A stretch of DNA of 60,596 nucleotides from an uncultured Eubacterium sp. (GTDB taxonomy: Bacteria > Bacillota > Clostridia > Lachnospirales > Lachnospiraceae): contig CAJUIL010000025.1 in NCBI GenBank assembly GCA_910586225.1, forward strand, positions 1 through 60,596, written 5' to 3'. Of this stretch, positions 16,686 through 25,790 are shown piece after piece; position 1 is the first letter of the stretch, and every line of letters starts with the position of its first letter. A model generated the notes under the pieces. That model searched no databases. It worked only from the letters and a program-made list of their open reading frames with translations, and was not told where the DNA came from. The translations under genes were made by a program, and so were the position numbers.

Positions 16686-18521
16686 ATGAAAAAGCTGAGT
16701 GTCAAGCAGGTGATTTTATACGTAGGAGGAATTTTGATGTGCCAGATGTCGTGGATGGGCTGTTATCCGCTCATACCGGCTTTTTTTACGGCGGTATGTC
16801 TGGAGGATGCGGCGCGGATAGCGCTGAGTGCGGCAATGTTTTTGGGAATTGTGCTGTTTGTGCCGATCACGGCGGCGGTAAAGTATCTGATGGCTATGGG
16901 TGTGATTTTGATCACGATAAAGCTGTTTGAGTGGGCGGAAGGGCGATGTACGGTGCTTTGTGCTTCTGCGGCGGCTTCGATTGCGACGTTTATGATGTCG
17001 TTGTCGGGCGAGTTATTAAATGTACGTCATTCGACGGGGGTTGTTGTCAGTCTGGTCGAAGCGGTGTTTGTGTTTTCTTCAATTATGATGGGGACACGAT
17101 TGATCGATTTTTTTATGCAGGCTGGTTTTGTGCCGCAAAGGGAAGAGGGCGGACATATTCAGGAATCGAAGCTGGTAAATTATGCGGATTCTTTTAGCGG
17201 GCTGTCTAGGATTTTTTCACGGATGAGCTCTGCGCAGAGAGTGCTGTCTGCAGAGCAGATGGGGAAAATACAAAATGAGCTGACGGGGACGCTGTGTACA
17301 GGCTGTAATCAGTGCGCCCTGTGCTGGGAAAAGGAAGAAAGCCCGATGTATTCGTATCTGGCGTATATGCTGCAGTCGCTGCAGCGAACCGGGGAAGCGG
17401 ATCATGAGATCGTTGTTCAGATGCAGGAGTATTGTCCGTATACGGATGCGGTCATTCAAGAAAGTATGCGTATTTTTGAAAAAGCGAGACTAAATTTGGC
17501 GTGGTATAACAGATTGCTCGAAAACCGGGAGATCATTGCACAGCAGCTGGATGCGATGGCATATATTATGGAGGACTGTGTGAATGAGCGGTGTGAGGTT
17601 ACGCAGCAGCATAGGCAGCTGTTGGCGGAGGTGAAGTACCGGGCGAGGGAGCGAGGTGTGATCGTGCAAAATCCGCATATCTATGAAAATAAGAATAAAC
17701 GCTGGCAGCTTACGTGTGATGCGTATGCGAAAAATGGCAGCTGTATCAGTATGAAGGAGCTGACAAGGGCGGTTTCTGTAGGACTGGAGCGGGCGATGCG
17801 GCCGCACAGGGATGAGCGGGCAATGGTCAGCCCGCAGGGGTCGGCGGTTCTGTTTGAAGAAGATACGTGTTTTCATGAGACACACGCGGTTGCGCGGATG
17901 GTCAAGGATGGCGGACGTGTTTCGGGGGATAATTATTCGTTTTTGGAGCTGGATAACGGGCAGATGGCTATGATGCTGTCGGATGGCATGGGTTCGGGCA
18001 GCAATGCCTGCAAGGAAAGCGAGCTTGTGCTGGAGCTGCTGGAAAAGTTTCTGGAGGCAGGATTTTCGGAGGAAACGGCGTTAAAAATGATGAATTCTGC
18101 TATGGTCATACGGGGTGAGGATGATCTGTACTCTACTGTGGATATTTGCTCACTGGATCTGTATACCGGGTGCTGTGAGCTGTACAAGATTGGAGCGGCG
18201 GCAACGTTTATCAAGCACGGAGATTTTGTGGAGCGGGTGGAATCCAGCTCGCTTCCGGTTGGCGTGACGCATCGGATGGAGCTGGCGGCTACAAAAAAAC
18301 AGTTGTCAGACGGTGATTTCCTTGTCATGATGACTGATGGTGTGTTAGAATATCTGCAGGAAGAGGATACGGATCTGGCAATGTGCGGAATCCTGAAGCA
18401 GCTGTCGTACCAGCATCCAGGGCAGTTTGCAGACGCCGTTTTGGAAGAGGTACTGGAACGGACCGGAGGAAAAGCAGCGGACGATATGACAATCCTTGTA
18501 TGCGGAGTCTGGAAAAAATAA
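16686..18521 (+). CDS. spoIIE: Stage II sporulation protein E (short form)
   Basis: Membrane PP2C-type serine phosphatase that dephosphorylates SpoIIAA and so activates sigma-F in the forespore. The 611-residue chain has about five N-terminal hydrophobic segments (to about 150) where Bacillus SpoIIE has ten, a middle region with clustered Cys (CTGCNQCALC), and a C-terminal phosphatase with metal-binding Asp motifs (VSGDNYS, LSDGMGSGSN, MTDGVLE, ADDMTILV). Bacillus SpoIIE is over 800 residues, so this one has a shortened membrane part. The start follows GGAGGATGCGGG. Order before tilS-hpt-ftsH is classical. Confidence 0.93.
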   Translation: MKKLSVKQVILYVGGILMCQMSWMGCYPLIPAFFTAVCLEDAARIALSAAMFLGIVLFVPITAAVKYLMAMGVILITIKLFEWAEGRCTVLCASAAASIATFMMSLSGELLNVRHSTGVVVSLVEAVFVFSSIMMGTRLIDFFMQAGFVPQREEGGHIQESKLVNYADSFSGLSRIFSRMSSAQRVLSAEQMGKIQNELTGTLCTGCNQCALCWEKEESPMYSYLAYMLQSLQRTGEADHEIVVQMQEYCPYTDAVIQESMRIFEKARLNLAWYNRLLENREIIAQQLDAMAYIMEDCVNERCEVTQQHRQLLAEVKYRARERGVIVQNPHIYENKNKRWQLTCDAYAKNGSCISMKELTRAVSVGLERAMRPHRDERAMVSPQGSAVLFEEDTCFHETHAVARMVKDGGRVSGDNYSFLELDNGQMAMMLSDGMGSGSNACKESELVLELLEKFLEAGFSEETALKMMNSAMVIRGEDDLYSTVDICSLDLYTGCCELYKIGAAATFIKHGDFVERVESSSLPVGVTHRMELAATKKQLSDGDFLVMMTDGVLEYLQEEDTDLAMCGILKQLSYQHPGQFADAVLEEVLERTGGKAADDMTILVCGVWKK

Positions 18522-18547
18522 AATGTAGATGAAAGATTGAGATAAAG

Positions 18548-19939
18548 ATGGGAACGGGAGATAGGTTTTTACAAAAAATAGAAGATTTTATCCGGCTGCA
18601 TCAAATGATAGAGCCGGGTGATCAGGTTATCGCAGGCGTGTCGGGAGGGGCGGATTCGATCTGTTTGCTGCTGGCGCTTCTGCGGCTGCGGGAAACGTTT
18701 GGACATCAGGTGTCTGTTGTGCATATCGAGCATGGGATACGCGGGGAAGCGTCTGCCGAGGATGCAGAGTTTGTCAGGTCTTTTTGCTCGGTGCGCGGCA
18801 TAGAGTGTCATATCATCCATTACAAGGTGCCGGAATATGCGCGTGAGCACAAAATGAGTGAAGAGGAGGCTGGGCGCAAGCTGCGGTATCAGGCTTTCCG
18901 AGAGGAAAAGGAGCGGTATCCGCACACGAGGGTACGGATTGCGGTAGCGCATCATCTGGGGGACAGCGCGGAGACGATGCTGTTTCATTTGGCGCGCGGC
19001 AGCGGGATTCGCGGCTTGGGCGGGATCGCGCCGGTGTACCAGGATGTGATACGTCCGCTGCTGGCTGTGAGACGGGAAGAGATAGAGTACTATCTTGCGG
19101 GGCTTGGGCAGGCATTTTGTCAGGATGCTACAAATGAGCTGGATCAATACAGCAGGAACCGCATCCGGCATCAGGCGCTTCCTGCGCTTGTACAGGTCAA
19201 TAGCCGTGCGCAGGAGCATATGTATGCGGCGGCGCAGCAGTTACGTGAGATTCGTGTGTATTTGCAAAAACAGGCGGAGGCAGCAAGCCAGACGTGCTGT
19301 GTGCAGCTTGCGGATGGTATCCGGATCGAACAGGAGGCTTTTTTGCGTTTGGATCCGGTGCTGCAAAAGGAATTGCTGTATCAGTTGCTGGAGACGATGG
19401 CAGGAAGCGGCAGGGATCTGACGAGGGAGCATATTGCACAGGTACGAGAGTTGTTTGACAAGCAAAACGGCAGACGGACACAGCTTCCTTACGAGATGCA
19501 GGCGGTACGTGTATACGGTGGTGTGGAGCTGTGTGTTGTAAAAAATGTGGAAAACGCAGAGAGCAACGTGGAAAATCAAGAAGAAAAGCAGTTTTGTATG
19601 CGGATCATGGAGGGGTTTTCTGAACATATGTCACAAATTTCCAAAAAGAAGTATACGAAATGGTTTGATTATGATAAGATAAAGAATGGATTCTGTATCA
19701 GAAACAGGCAGCCGGGGGACTATCTGGTCGTGGATGACAGCGGCAGACGCCAGAAGCTAAAGAAGTATCTGGTGAATGAAAAAATTCCTGCGAAGGAACG
19801 GGAACGGTTGCCGCTGCTGGCGGACGGGGCGCATATTATGTGGGTCGTCGGACACCGCATCAGCAGTTATTATAAAGTAGATAAACAGACCAGAAAAATA
19901 TTGGAGGTTACTTTTTGCGGAGGAAAAGAGCATGAATGA
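18548..19939 (+). CDS. tilS: tRNA(Ile)-lysidine synthetase
   Basis: Modifies C34 of the tRNA-Ile CAU anticodon to lysidine, using ATP and lysine. The 463-residue protein shows the PP-loop GVSGGADSICLLL near residue 31, the HxxGDSAETMLFHLARGSGIRGL segment (shown in part as HHLGDSAETMLFHLARG), and a C-terminal substrate-binding domain ending around VGHRISSYYKVD. It overlaps hpt by 8 bases. The upstream ribosome site is weak. tilS-hpt-ftsH is a conserved Firmicutes trio. Confidence 0.93.
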   Translation: MGTGDRFLQKIEDFIRLHQMIEPGDQVIAGVSGGADSICLLLALLRLRETFGHQVSVVHIEHGIRGEASAEDAEFVRSFCSVRGIECHIIHYKVPEYAREHKMSEEEAGRKLRYQAFREEKERYPHTRVRIAVAHHLGDSAETMLFHLARGSGIRGLGGIAPVYQDVIRPLLAVRREEIEYYLAGLGQAFCQDATNELDQYSRNRIRHQALPALVQVNSRAQEHMYAAAQQLREIRVYLQKQAEAASQTCCVQLADGIRIEQEAFLRLDPVLQKELLYQLLETMAGSGRDLTREHIAQVRELFDKQNGRRTQLPYEMQAVRVYGGVELCVVKNVENAESNVENQEEKQFCMRIMEGFSEHMSQISKKKYTKWFDYDKIKNGFCIRNRQPGDYLVVDDSGRRQKLKKYLVNEKIPAKERERLPLLADGAHIMWVVGHRISSYYKVDKQTRKILEVTFCGGKEHE

Positions 19940-20453
19940 ACAGATTCAGGTAATGATTTCAGAGGAAGAGGTAAAGGCACGGATCACAGAGCTTGCGGAA
20001 CAGATAAGCAAGGATTTTCAGGGAGAAGAGATTATTGCGGTCGGTATTTTACGCGGCGGCGTGTATTTTTGCACGGAGCTGACGAAGCGGATCGCGGTGC
20101 CGGTGATCTTAGATTTTATGGAGGCGTCCAGCTACGGCGCAGGTACGGAGTCCAGCGGACAGGTCAATATTACAAAAGATCTGATCGAGGACATTGCGGG
20201 GAAAAATGTGCTGATCATTGAGGATATTATTGATACTGGAAGAACGCTTAGCCTGCTGTTGGAAAACCTTAGGGCGCGGGGACCGAAAAGTCTGAAGCTG
20301 TGCGCGCTTTTGGACAAACCGGAGCGGCGCGTCGTGGAGGTAGCTGTGGACTATAAGGGATTCGTCATTCCTAATAAATTTGTGATTGGATACGGGATGG
20401 ACTATGATCAGAAATATAGAAATCTTCCTTACATCGGCGTACTGGAGGAGTAA
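19932..20453 (+). CDS. hpt: Hypoxanthine phosphoribosyltransferase
   Basis: 173-residue purine-salvage enzyme making IMP and GMP from bases and PRPP. The PRPP motif VLIIEDIIDTGRTLSLL, the GILRGGVYFCTEL loop and the late VVDYKGFVIPNKFVIGYGMD stretch are typical. The start codon lies within the 3' end of tilS and is preceded by GGAGG. It complements the adenine deaminase encoded near 31 kb, which would supply hypoxanthine. Confidence 0.94.
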   Translation: MNEQIQVMISEEEVKARITELAEQISKDFQGEEIIAVGILRGGVYFCTELTKRIAVPVILDFMEASSYGAGTESSGQVNITKDLIEDIAGKNVLIIEDIIDTGRTLSLLLENLRARGPKSLKLCALLDKPERRVVEVAVDYKGFVIPNKFVIGYGMDYDQKYRNLPYIGVLEE

Positions 20454-20503
20454 GCGGGTGAAGAGGGAGAGAAGCGGTAACGTGTGCAGAAGGAGGTTAT
20501 GAT

Positions 20504-22354
20504 TTGAAGAAAGGTTATCGGGGCTTTGTCTTATATGCCATTCTCGTATTAGGGGTCATTGGCATATGGTATTTTTTAAGTGAGACGGATATTACATCGG
20601 ATACGTATACGTATCATCAGTATCAGACAGATCTGGAAGCGGGAGAGATCTATTCTGTGATCATTGAGCAGAATGCGGAGACGCCGACAGGGACGCTGGT
20701 AGTTACGCTGAAAAATGATACGGACCGCCATGAGATCATCGTGTCAGATGTCAATGCGGAACAGGAGTATTTAAAGCAGCAGGATTTTCATAATTATCTT
20801 GTGAAAAATATCCCGCGGGCAAGCTGGCTGTCTACGTGGCTTCCATACTTGATCATTTTTGGAGCGATGTTCATTTTATTTATTATCATGAACAACATCA
20901 ACCAGTCCGCAGGCGGGGGCGGCGGGCCGAAAATGATGAATTTCGGCAAAAGCCGTGCCAGAATGTATACAGATGAAGCGAAAGAAGTCAATTTTTCCAA
21001 GGTTGCAGGCTTGCAGGAGGAAAAAGAGGAGCTGGAGGAAATCGTTGATTTTCTGCGGGAGCCGGGAAAGTATACGAAGCTGGGCGCGAGGATACCAAAG
21101 GGCGTACTGCTCGTAGGTCCTCCGGGAACTGGAAAAACGCTGCTTGCCAAGGCGGTAGCGGGAGAAGCGGGCGTACCGTTTTTCAGTATTTCCGGTTCGG
21201 ATTTTGTGGAAATGTTTGTCGGTGTCGGCGCTTCCCGTGTCCGGGATTTGTTTGAGGATGCGAAGAAAAACGCGCCGTGCATTGTATTTATCGACGAGAT
21301 TGATGCGGTTGCCAGACGGCGCGGTACTGGTATGGGCGGAGGCCACGATGAGCGGGAGCAGACGCTTAACCAAATGCTGGTCGAGATGGATGGCTTTGGT
21401 GTGAACGAAGGCATTATTGTAATGGCGGCGACAAACCGGGTGGATATTTTGGATCCTGCGATTATGCGTCCGGGGCGGTTTGACCGCAAGGTGCACGTAG
21501 GCAGACCGGATGTAGGCGGCCGTGAGGAAATCTTACACGTGCACGCAAAAAACAAGCCGCTGGGCGACGACGTGGATTTGAAGCAGATCGCGCAGACAAC
21601 AGCGGGATTTACCGGAGCCGATCTGGAAAACCTGCTGAATGAAGCGGCTATCCGTGCGGCGAAAGCGGATCGTGGGTATATCCGGCTGGACGATATCCGC
21701 AATTCGTTTGTTAAGGTAGGCATTGGAGCAGAGAAAAAGAGCAAGATCATCAGCGAAAAGGAAAAACGCATTACAGCTTTTCACGAGGCAGGTCATGCGA
21801 TTTTATTTCATGTGCTGCCGGATGTTGGGCCGGTGTATTCCGTATCGATCATTCCGACTGGGGCGGGTGCAGCAGGTTATACGATGCCGCTGCCGGAAAA
21901 GGATGAGATGTTTAATACGAAAGGGCGGATGCTGCAGGAGATTGTTGTAGATCTGGGCGGACGTGTTGCAGAGGAAATGATCTTTGACGATATTACGACT
22001 GGGGCTTCCCAAGATATCAAGCAGGCGACAGCGATGGCAAAGGCGATGGTGACAAGATATGGTATGTCAGAAAATCTGGGGCTTATCTGTTATGAGGACG
22101 ATGATAACGAAGTCTTTATCGGAAGGGATCTGGCGCATACGAAGGGCTACGGAGAAAATGTGGCGACGCTGATCGATCAGGAGGTTAAGCGTATTATTGA
22201 TGAATGCTATGTAAAGGCGCGGGATATTATCCGTCAGTACGAGCAGGTATTGCATCAGTGTGCGGATCTGCTGCTGGAAAAGGAAAAGATCAGCCGAGAA
22301 GAATTTGAGTCTTTGTTTTTAGATAAAAAAGAAAAACCTTTATTGGAAGTATAA
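20504..22354 (+). CDS. ftsH: ATP-dependent zinc metalloprotease FtsH
   Basis: 616-residue membrane-anchored AAA protease for quality control and sporulation. Two transmembrane segments (about 7-24 and 112-130) flank an extracellular part. Walker A GPPGTGKT is at 205-212, followed by Walker B (CIVFIDEIDAV), the SRH (ATNRVDILDPAIMRPGRFDR) and zinc-binding HEAGH at 427-431. The start is TTG at 20504, seven bases after AAGGAGGT; no better start exists nearby. A terminator-like hairpin follows. Confidence 0.95.
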   Translation: MKKGYRGFVLYAILVLGVIGIWYFLSETDITSDTYTYHQYQTDLEAGEIYSVIIEQNAETPTGTLVVTLKNDTDRHEIIVSDVNAEQEYLKQQDFHNYLVKNIPRASWLSTWLPYLIIFGAMFILFIIMNNINQSAGGGGGPKMMNFGKSRARMYTDEAKEVNFSKVAGLQEEKEELEEIVDFLREPGKYTKLGARIPKGVLLVGPPGTGKTLLAKAVAGEAGVPFFSISGSDFVEMFVGVGASRVRDLFEDAKKNAPCIVFIDEIDAVARRRGTGMGGGHDEREQTLNQMLVEMDGFGVNEGIIVMAATNRVDILDPAIMRPGRFDRKVHVGRPDVGGREEILHVHAKNKPLGDDVDLKQIAQTTAGFTGADLENLLNEAAIRAAKADRGYIRLDDIRNSFVKVGIGAEKKSKIISEKEKRITAFHEAGHAILFHVLPDVGPVYSVSIIPTGAGAAGYTMPLPEKDEMFNTKGRMLQEIVVDLGGRVAEEMIFDDITTGASQDIKQATAMAKAMVTRYGMSENLGLICYEDDDNEVFIGRDLAHTKGYGENVATLIDQEVKRIIDECYVKARDIIRQYEQVLHQCADLLLEKEKISREEFESLFLDKKEKPLLEV

Positions 22355-22375
22355 TGGAAATGTAAGCAATTTGGA

Positions 22376-22416
22376 GCGTGTCTGGAACGGTTGTAATGGA
22401 TTTCAGGCACGTTTCT
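22376..22416 (+). terminator. Terminator-like hairpin after ftsH
   Basis: GCGTGTCTGGAA (22376-22387) pairs imperfectly with TTTCAGGCACGT (22401-22412), followed by TTCTT. A modest terminator for the tilS-hpt-ftsH message. Confidence 0.5.
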
Positions 22417-22505
22417 TGGATTTACAAAACGAAGCTTAAACAGAGCGTTTTAACTGTGCAATATAACGTTAATGAAAAAAACTAAAAAATACTTAATTCA
22501 TAAAA

Positions 22506-22544
22506 TGCACAAAAAAATATTGGATATTTTTTGAAGTTTGTGCA
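22506..22544. repeat. A+T-rich interrupted inverted repeat
   Basis: TGCACAAA (22506-22513) and TTTGTGCA (22537-22544) are perfect inverted arms; inside them AAAAATAT and ATATTTTT can pair around TGG. It lies in the 560-base gene-free stretch between ftsH and the GH13 gene. Role unknown. Confidence 0.5.
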
Positions 22545-22580
22545 CACTTATCTGAACAAAGATGGTATTATAATTAACGT

Positions 22581-22669
22581 AAAAACCCCCCAATACATTA
22601 TATAGTTTTTGCTATACCCCATAGTAAAAATACCTTCTCCTAAAAAGGACAGCGAAAGCTGTCCTTTTT
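22581..22669 (+). ncRNA. Candidate small RNA ending in a strong terminator
   Basis: A consensus TATAAT at 22569-22574 (no convincing -35) would start a transcript near 22581 running to the terminator at 22642-22669, about 90 bases. No open frame with a ribosome site lies in it. Internal bases include CCCCCC and a TATAG/CTATA hairpin. This is inference from a -10 box plus an orphan terminator; no known family is recognised. Confidence 0.3.
22642..22669 (+). terminator. Strong orphan terminator
   Basis: AAAAAGGACAGC (22642-22653), loop GAAA, GCTGTCC and five T (22658-22669): a perfect intrinsic terminator with a tetraloop. No protein gene ends nearby; ftsH stops 288 bases upstream. Confidence 0.85.
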
Positions 22670-22685
22670 ACTTTCTGGAAATTTA

Positions 22686-22719
22686 GTACAGCGGATGCTG
22701 AAAGCAGTATCCGCTGTAC
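22686..22719. other. 15-pair hairpin without T-run
   Basis: GTACAGCGGATGCTG (22686-22700) pairs with CAGTATCCGCTGTAC (22705-22719), one G-U pair, loop AAAG. It follows the orphan terminator by 16 bases. Too stable to be chance, not followed by T, and not part of a gene. The remaining bases to 22907 are A+T-rich and show nothing else clear. Confidence 0.7.
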
Positions 22720-22913
22720 CGGGACAAATAATAATGCTGAAAAACCCCCGTCCTTTAGCATACAATATCGGGTAGTATAAAAGAAGCCATTAATTACGCA
22801 AATCAGGACGAATTTTTCACATTCTTAAATTTTTGTTTAGTTGTGCTATAGATTATTTTGGAAATTTGGGATATACTTAACGAGAGAAAAAGAAAAGATG
22901 GAGCTTTGTGGAA

Positions 22914-25016
22914 ATGAAAAGTAAATCAATTTATGAGTTGAACAGAATACAGCGATACATGATGCAGATGCGCCCGGTGTTATACAAGCAGGTGCTTTTT
23001 TCTGATGGGACGGCGGATTACAGGCAGCCTCCGGAGCCAAAGGAAGGGGAAGAGGTAACCATTCGTTTCCGCACAAAAAAGGATAATGTAGATGCTGTAT
23101 TTTTATGCGGCAATGGGCAGGAGTACCTGATGGATAAGGTAGAGACTTGCGAGGAATTTGATTATTACGCCTATACGGTTAAAATGTCAGACCAGCCGTT
23201 TGATTACTATTTTCAGGTAGCGGATGGGATGCTTACCTTATATTATGATAATTATGGGCCGACAAAGGAGCTGCGGCCGCAGTATATGTTTCGGATCGTA
23301 CCGGGATTTGCAACGCCGGATTGGGCAAAGGGCGCGGTCATGTATCAGATTTTGGTAGACCGTTTTTACAATGGCGACATTACGAATGATGTTGAAACGA
23401 ACGAGTATTTTTACATCCGGACAACAAGCCAGCGGGTGGAAAATTGGGATAAGGTGCCGGAGAAATTTTCGGTGGCGGAGTTTTACGGCGGCGACCTGGA
23501 GGGGGTGCGTAAAAAGCTGGATTATCTGCAGGATCTTGGGATTGAGGTTATTTATTTTAATCCTTTGTTTGTGTCCCCTTCGAACCATAAATATGACATA
23601 CAAGACTATGATTATATCGACCCGCATTACGGTAAGATCGTAGAAGATGGGGGAGCGCTGCTGGAACACGGCTCCGTTGATAACCGGCAGGCGCAGCGGT
23701 ATATTAAGCGCGTTACGGATAAGCGCAATTTGGAAGCGAGCAACCAGCTGTTCGCGGATCTGGTTGAGGAAATCCACAAGCGCGGAATGAAGGTAATTTT
23801 GGACGGGGTGTTTAACCACTGTGGTTCTTTTAATAAATGGATGGATCGTGAGGAGCTGTATAACGGGCAGGAGGGATATGAGCCGGGAGCTTATGTATCG
23901 GCGCAAAGCCCATACCGGGGTTATTTTAAATTTAAAGACCAAAACGCATGGCCGCACAATAAGTCTTATGATGGCTGGTGGGAGCATGATACGCTGCCAA
24001 AGCTGAACTATGAGGAATCAAAGGAACTCTACCGATATATTCTGGACATTGGGAAGAAATGGGTATCGCCGCCTTATAACGCCGATGGCTGGCGATTGGA
24101 CGTTGCGGCTGACCTGGGATACAGCGAAGGGTTTAATCACCAGTTCTGGAGGGATTTCCGCAGAGAGGTGAAAGAGGCGAATCCAAATGCGATCATTTTA
24201 GCGGAGCATTACGGTGATCCGAAAAACTGGCTCGCTGGCGATCAGTGGGATACGATTATGAACTATGATGCGTTCATGGAGCCTGTAACATGGTTTTTGA
24301 CCGGAATGGAGAAGCACAGCGACAGTTTTGAGGAAAGTACGCTTGGGAATATTGCAAATTTTGAAGGCTCGATGAATCATTATATGACGAGCTTTTTGAC
24401 GCCTTCCTTGTACTGCTCAATGAACCAGCTGTCTAATCACGACCATTCCCGCTTCCTGACGCGGACGAATCGAAAGGCCGGACGTATTGATACCTTGGGT
24501 GCGCAGGCAGCCTCGGAAGGGGTCAATAAAGGCGTATTCCGTGAGGCTGTCGTGATCCAGATGACATGGCCGGGAGCGCCGACCTTGTATTATGGTGATG
24601 AAGCGGGCGTATGTGGCTTTACGGATCCTGACAACCGCAGAACCTATCCATGGGGTAAGGAGGACCGGGAGCTGATCGCGTTTCATCGGGAAATGATACG
24701 GATCCATAAGGAGCATGAGGCGCTTCGCACAGGATCGGTGAAGTTTTTGCAGGGAGAACATAATCTGTTGTGCTATGCGCGTTTTAACCGGAAGGAGCAG
24801 CTTGTCGTTTTGGTCAATAACGCGGATGGAAACAGGGAGGTAGATGTTTCGGTATGGGCAGCTGGGATCCCGCTGACGGCACAGCTGGAGCAGCTGATTT
24901 TTACGAATGAAATGGGATATTCGGTAGTGCCTGTTACTTATACGATATCAGAAGGGCGGCTGAAAATCATGCTGCCGAAGCATTCATCTGTAGTACTGCG
25001 ACGAAAGGATGCATAA
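22914..25016 (+). CDS. GH13 neopullulanase / cyclomaltodextrinase-type hydrolase
   Basis: About 700-residue cytosolic alpha-glucan hydrolase: no signal peptide, an N-terminal beta domain (about 25-130, CBM34-like), then the GH13 barrel. Catalytic residues are Asp396 (WRLDVAAD), Glu431 (ILAEHYG) and Asp510 (SNHDHSRFL); region I is VILDGVFNHCG. LPKLN stands where GH13_20 enzymes have MPKLN, which supports the neopullulanase/cyclomaltodextrinase subfamily. Likely splits imported maltodextrins, pullulan fragments or cyclodextrins. The start is ATG 22914 or GTG 22908; GGAG lies 10 or 4 bases upstream. A strong terminator follows. Confidence 0.9.
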   Translation: MKSKSIYELNRIQRYMMQMRPVLYKQVLFSDGTADYRQPPEPKEGEEVTIRFRTKKDNVDAVFLCGNGQEYLMDKVETCEEFDYYAYTVKMSDQPFDYYFQVADGMLTLYYDNYGPTKELRPQYMFRIVPGFATPDWAKGAVMYQILVDRFYNGDITNDVETNEYFYIRTTSQRVENWDKVPEKFSVAEFYGGDLEGVRKKLDYLQDLGIEVIYFNPLFVSPSNHKYDIQDYDYIDPHYGKIVEDGGALLEHGSVDNRQAQRYIKRVTDKRNLEASNQLFADLVEEIHKRGMKVILDGVFNHCGSFNKWMDREELYNGQEGYEPGAYVSAQSPYRGYFKFKDQNAWPHNKSYDGWWEHDTLPKLNYEESKELYRYILDIGKKWVSPPYNADGWRLDVAADLGYSEGFNHQFWRDFRREVKEANPNAIILAEHYGDPKNWLAGDQWDTIMNYDAFMEPVTWFLTGMEKHSDSFEESTLGNIANFEGSMNHYMTSFLTPSLYCSMNQLSNHDHSRFLTRTNRKAGRIDTLGAQAASEGVNKGVFREAVVIQMTWPGAPTLYYGDEAGVCGFTDPDNRRTYPWGKEDRELIAFHREMIRIHKEHEALRTGSVKFLQGEHNLLCYARFNRKEQLVVLVNNADGNREVDVSVWAAGIPLTAQLEQLIFTNEMGYSVVPVTYTISEGRLKIMLPKHSSVVLRRKDA

Positions 25017-25019
25017 ATA

Positions 25020-25071
25020 AAGAGCTTTTTCCAACCGGCAGATCTGCCGCGAATGGAAAAAGCTCTTTTTT
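25020..25071 (+). terminator. Terminator after the GH13 gene
   Basis: AAGAGCTTTTTCCA pairs with TGGAAAAAGCTCTT and is followed by T; an internal CGGCAGATCTGCCG palindrome extends the stem. It starts 4 bases after the stop codon and could work in both directions. Confidence 0.9.
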
Positions 25072-25164
25072 GCTGCAACAAAATCGTTTATTTATGACAC
25101 TATTATCATATACGGAAAATGTATGAACAGACGGTTACAATAGGAGTTATCCGGGAGGCGTGCC

Positions 25165-25722
25165 ATGGAACAATACTTGGAGCTGGTGCGGCAGGCGAAG
25201 CATGGAAGTACAGATGCGTTTGCCAGCTTGTACCAGGAGGTTTATGAGGATTTATACCGGTTTGCAGTTTATGTTTTACAAGACCCTGCGGACGCGCAGG
25301 ATGCGGTAAGCGAGACGGTAACGGACGCGTTTGCGTCGATTGGCCAGCTTCGGTCAGAGCAGGCGTTTCGCGGCTGGATATTCCGTATTTTGTCCGCAAA
25401 GTGCAAAAGGAGGCGAAAAGAGTATACGAATCGGACGGTAGAGCTGTCAAAAGAACTGTCAGAGCAGCTGGCAATTCCTGGGAATGCGGGGGATGAGGCG
25501 GAATATATACAGGTGAGGATATTCTTTTGGGAGCTGCCGCAGCAGGATAGGATGATTCTTGCTATGCATTTGTTTGCGGGATACACAAGCAGGGAGATCG
25601 CAAGGCAGCTGCATATGAACGAGAATACGGTCCGTTCCAGAGAAAGCCGTGCGCTAAAAAAAATGAAGGAAAAGCTGGAGCACGGCGGGGATGGAAGGGA
25701 AGGAAATAAAATAAAAAATTAA
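25165..25722 (+). CDS. ECF-type RNA polymerase sigma factor
   Basis: 185-residue sigma-70 family factor with only regions 2 and 4. Region 2: LYRFAVYVLQDPADAQDAVS and FRGWIFRILSAKCKRRRKE. Region 4: LPQQDRMILAMHLFAGYTSR, then an HTH at REIARQLHMNENTVRSRESR. The start at 25165 follows GGGAGGCG. The next gene encodes a membrane-anchored protein with a cytoplasmic N-terminus, the usual layout for a sigma/anti-sigma pair. The regulon and signal are unknown. Confidence 0.9.
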   Translation: MEQYLELVRQAKHGSTDAFASLYQEVYEDLYRFAVYVLQDPADAQDAVSETVTDAFASIGQLRSEQAFRGWIFRILSAKCKRRRKEYTNRTVELSKELSEQLAIPGNAGDEAEYIQVRIFFWELPQQDRMILAMHLFAGYTSREIARQLHMNENTVRSRESRALKKMKEKLEHGGDGREGNKIKN

Positions 25723-25790
25723 TTTGTTGGAAAGGCGACTAAAAACGGCGTATTGGATAAGCAACAGAATGGAGTCAGGAGGGAAGCGGA

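Noticed and set aside
20794..21771. 325-residue minus-strand open frame inside ftsH
   Set aside because: Ser/Pro-rich translation of the antisense of a clear FtsH gene, with no family features.
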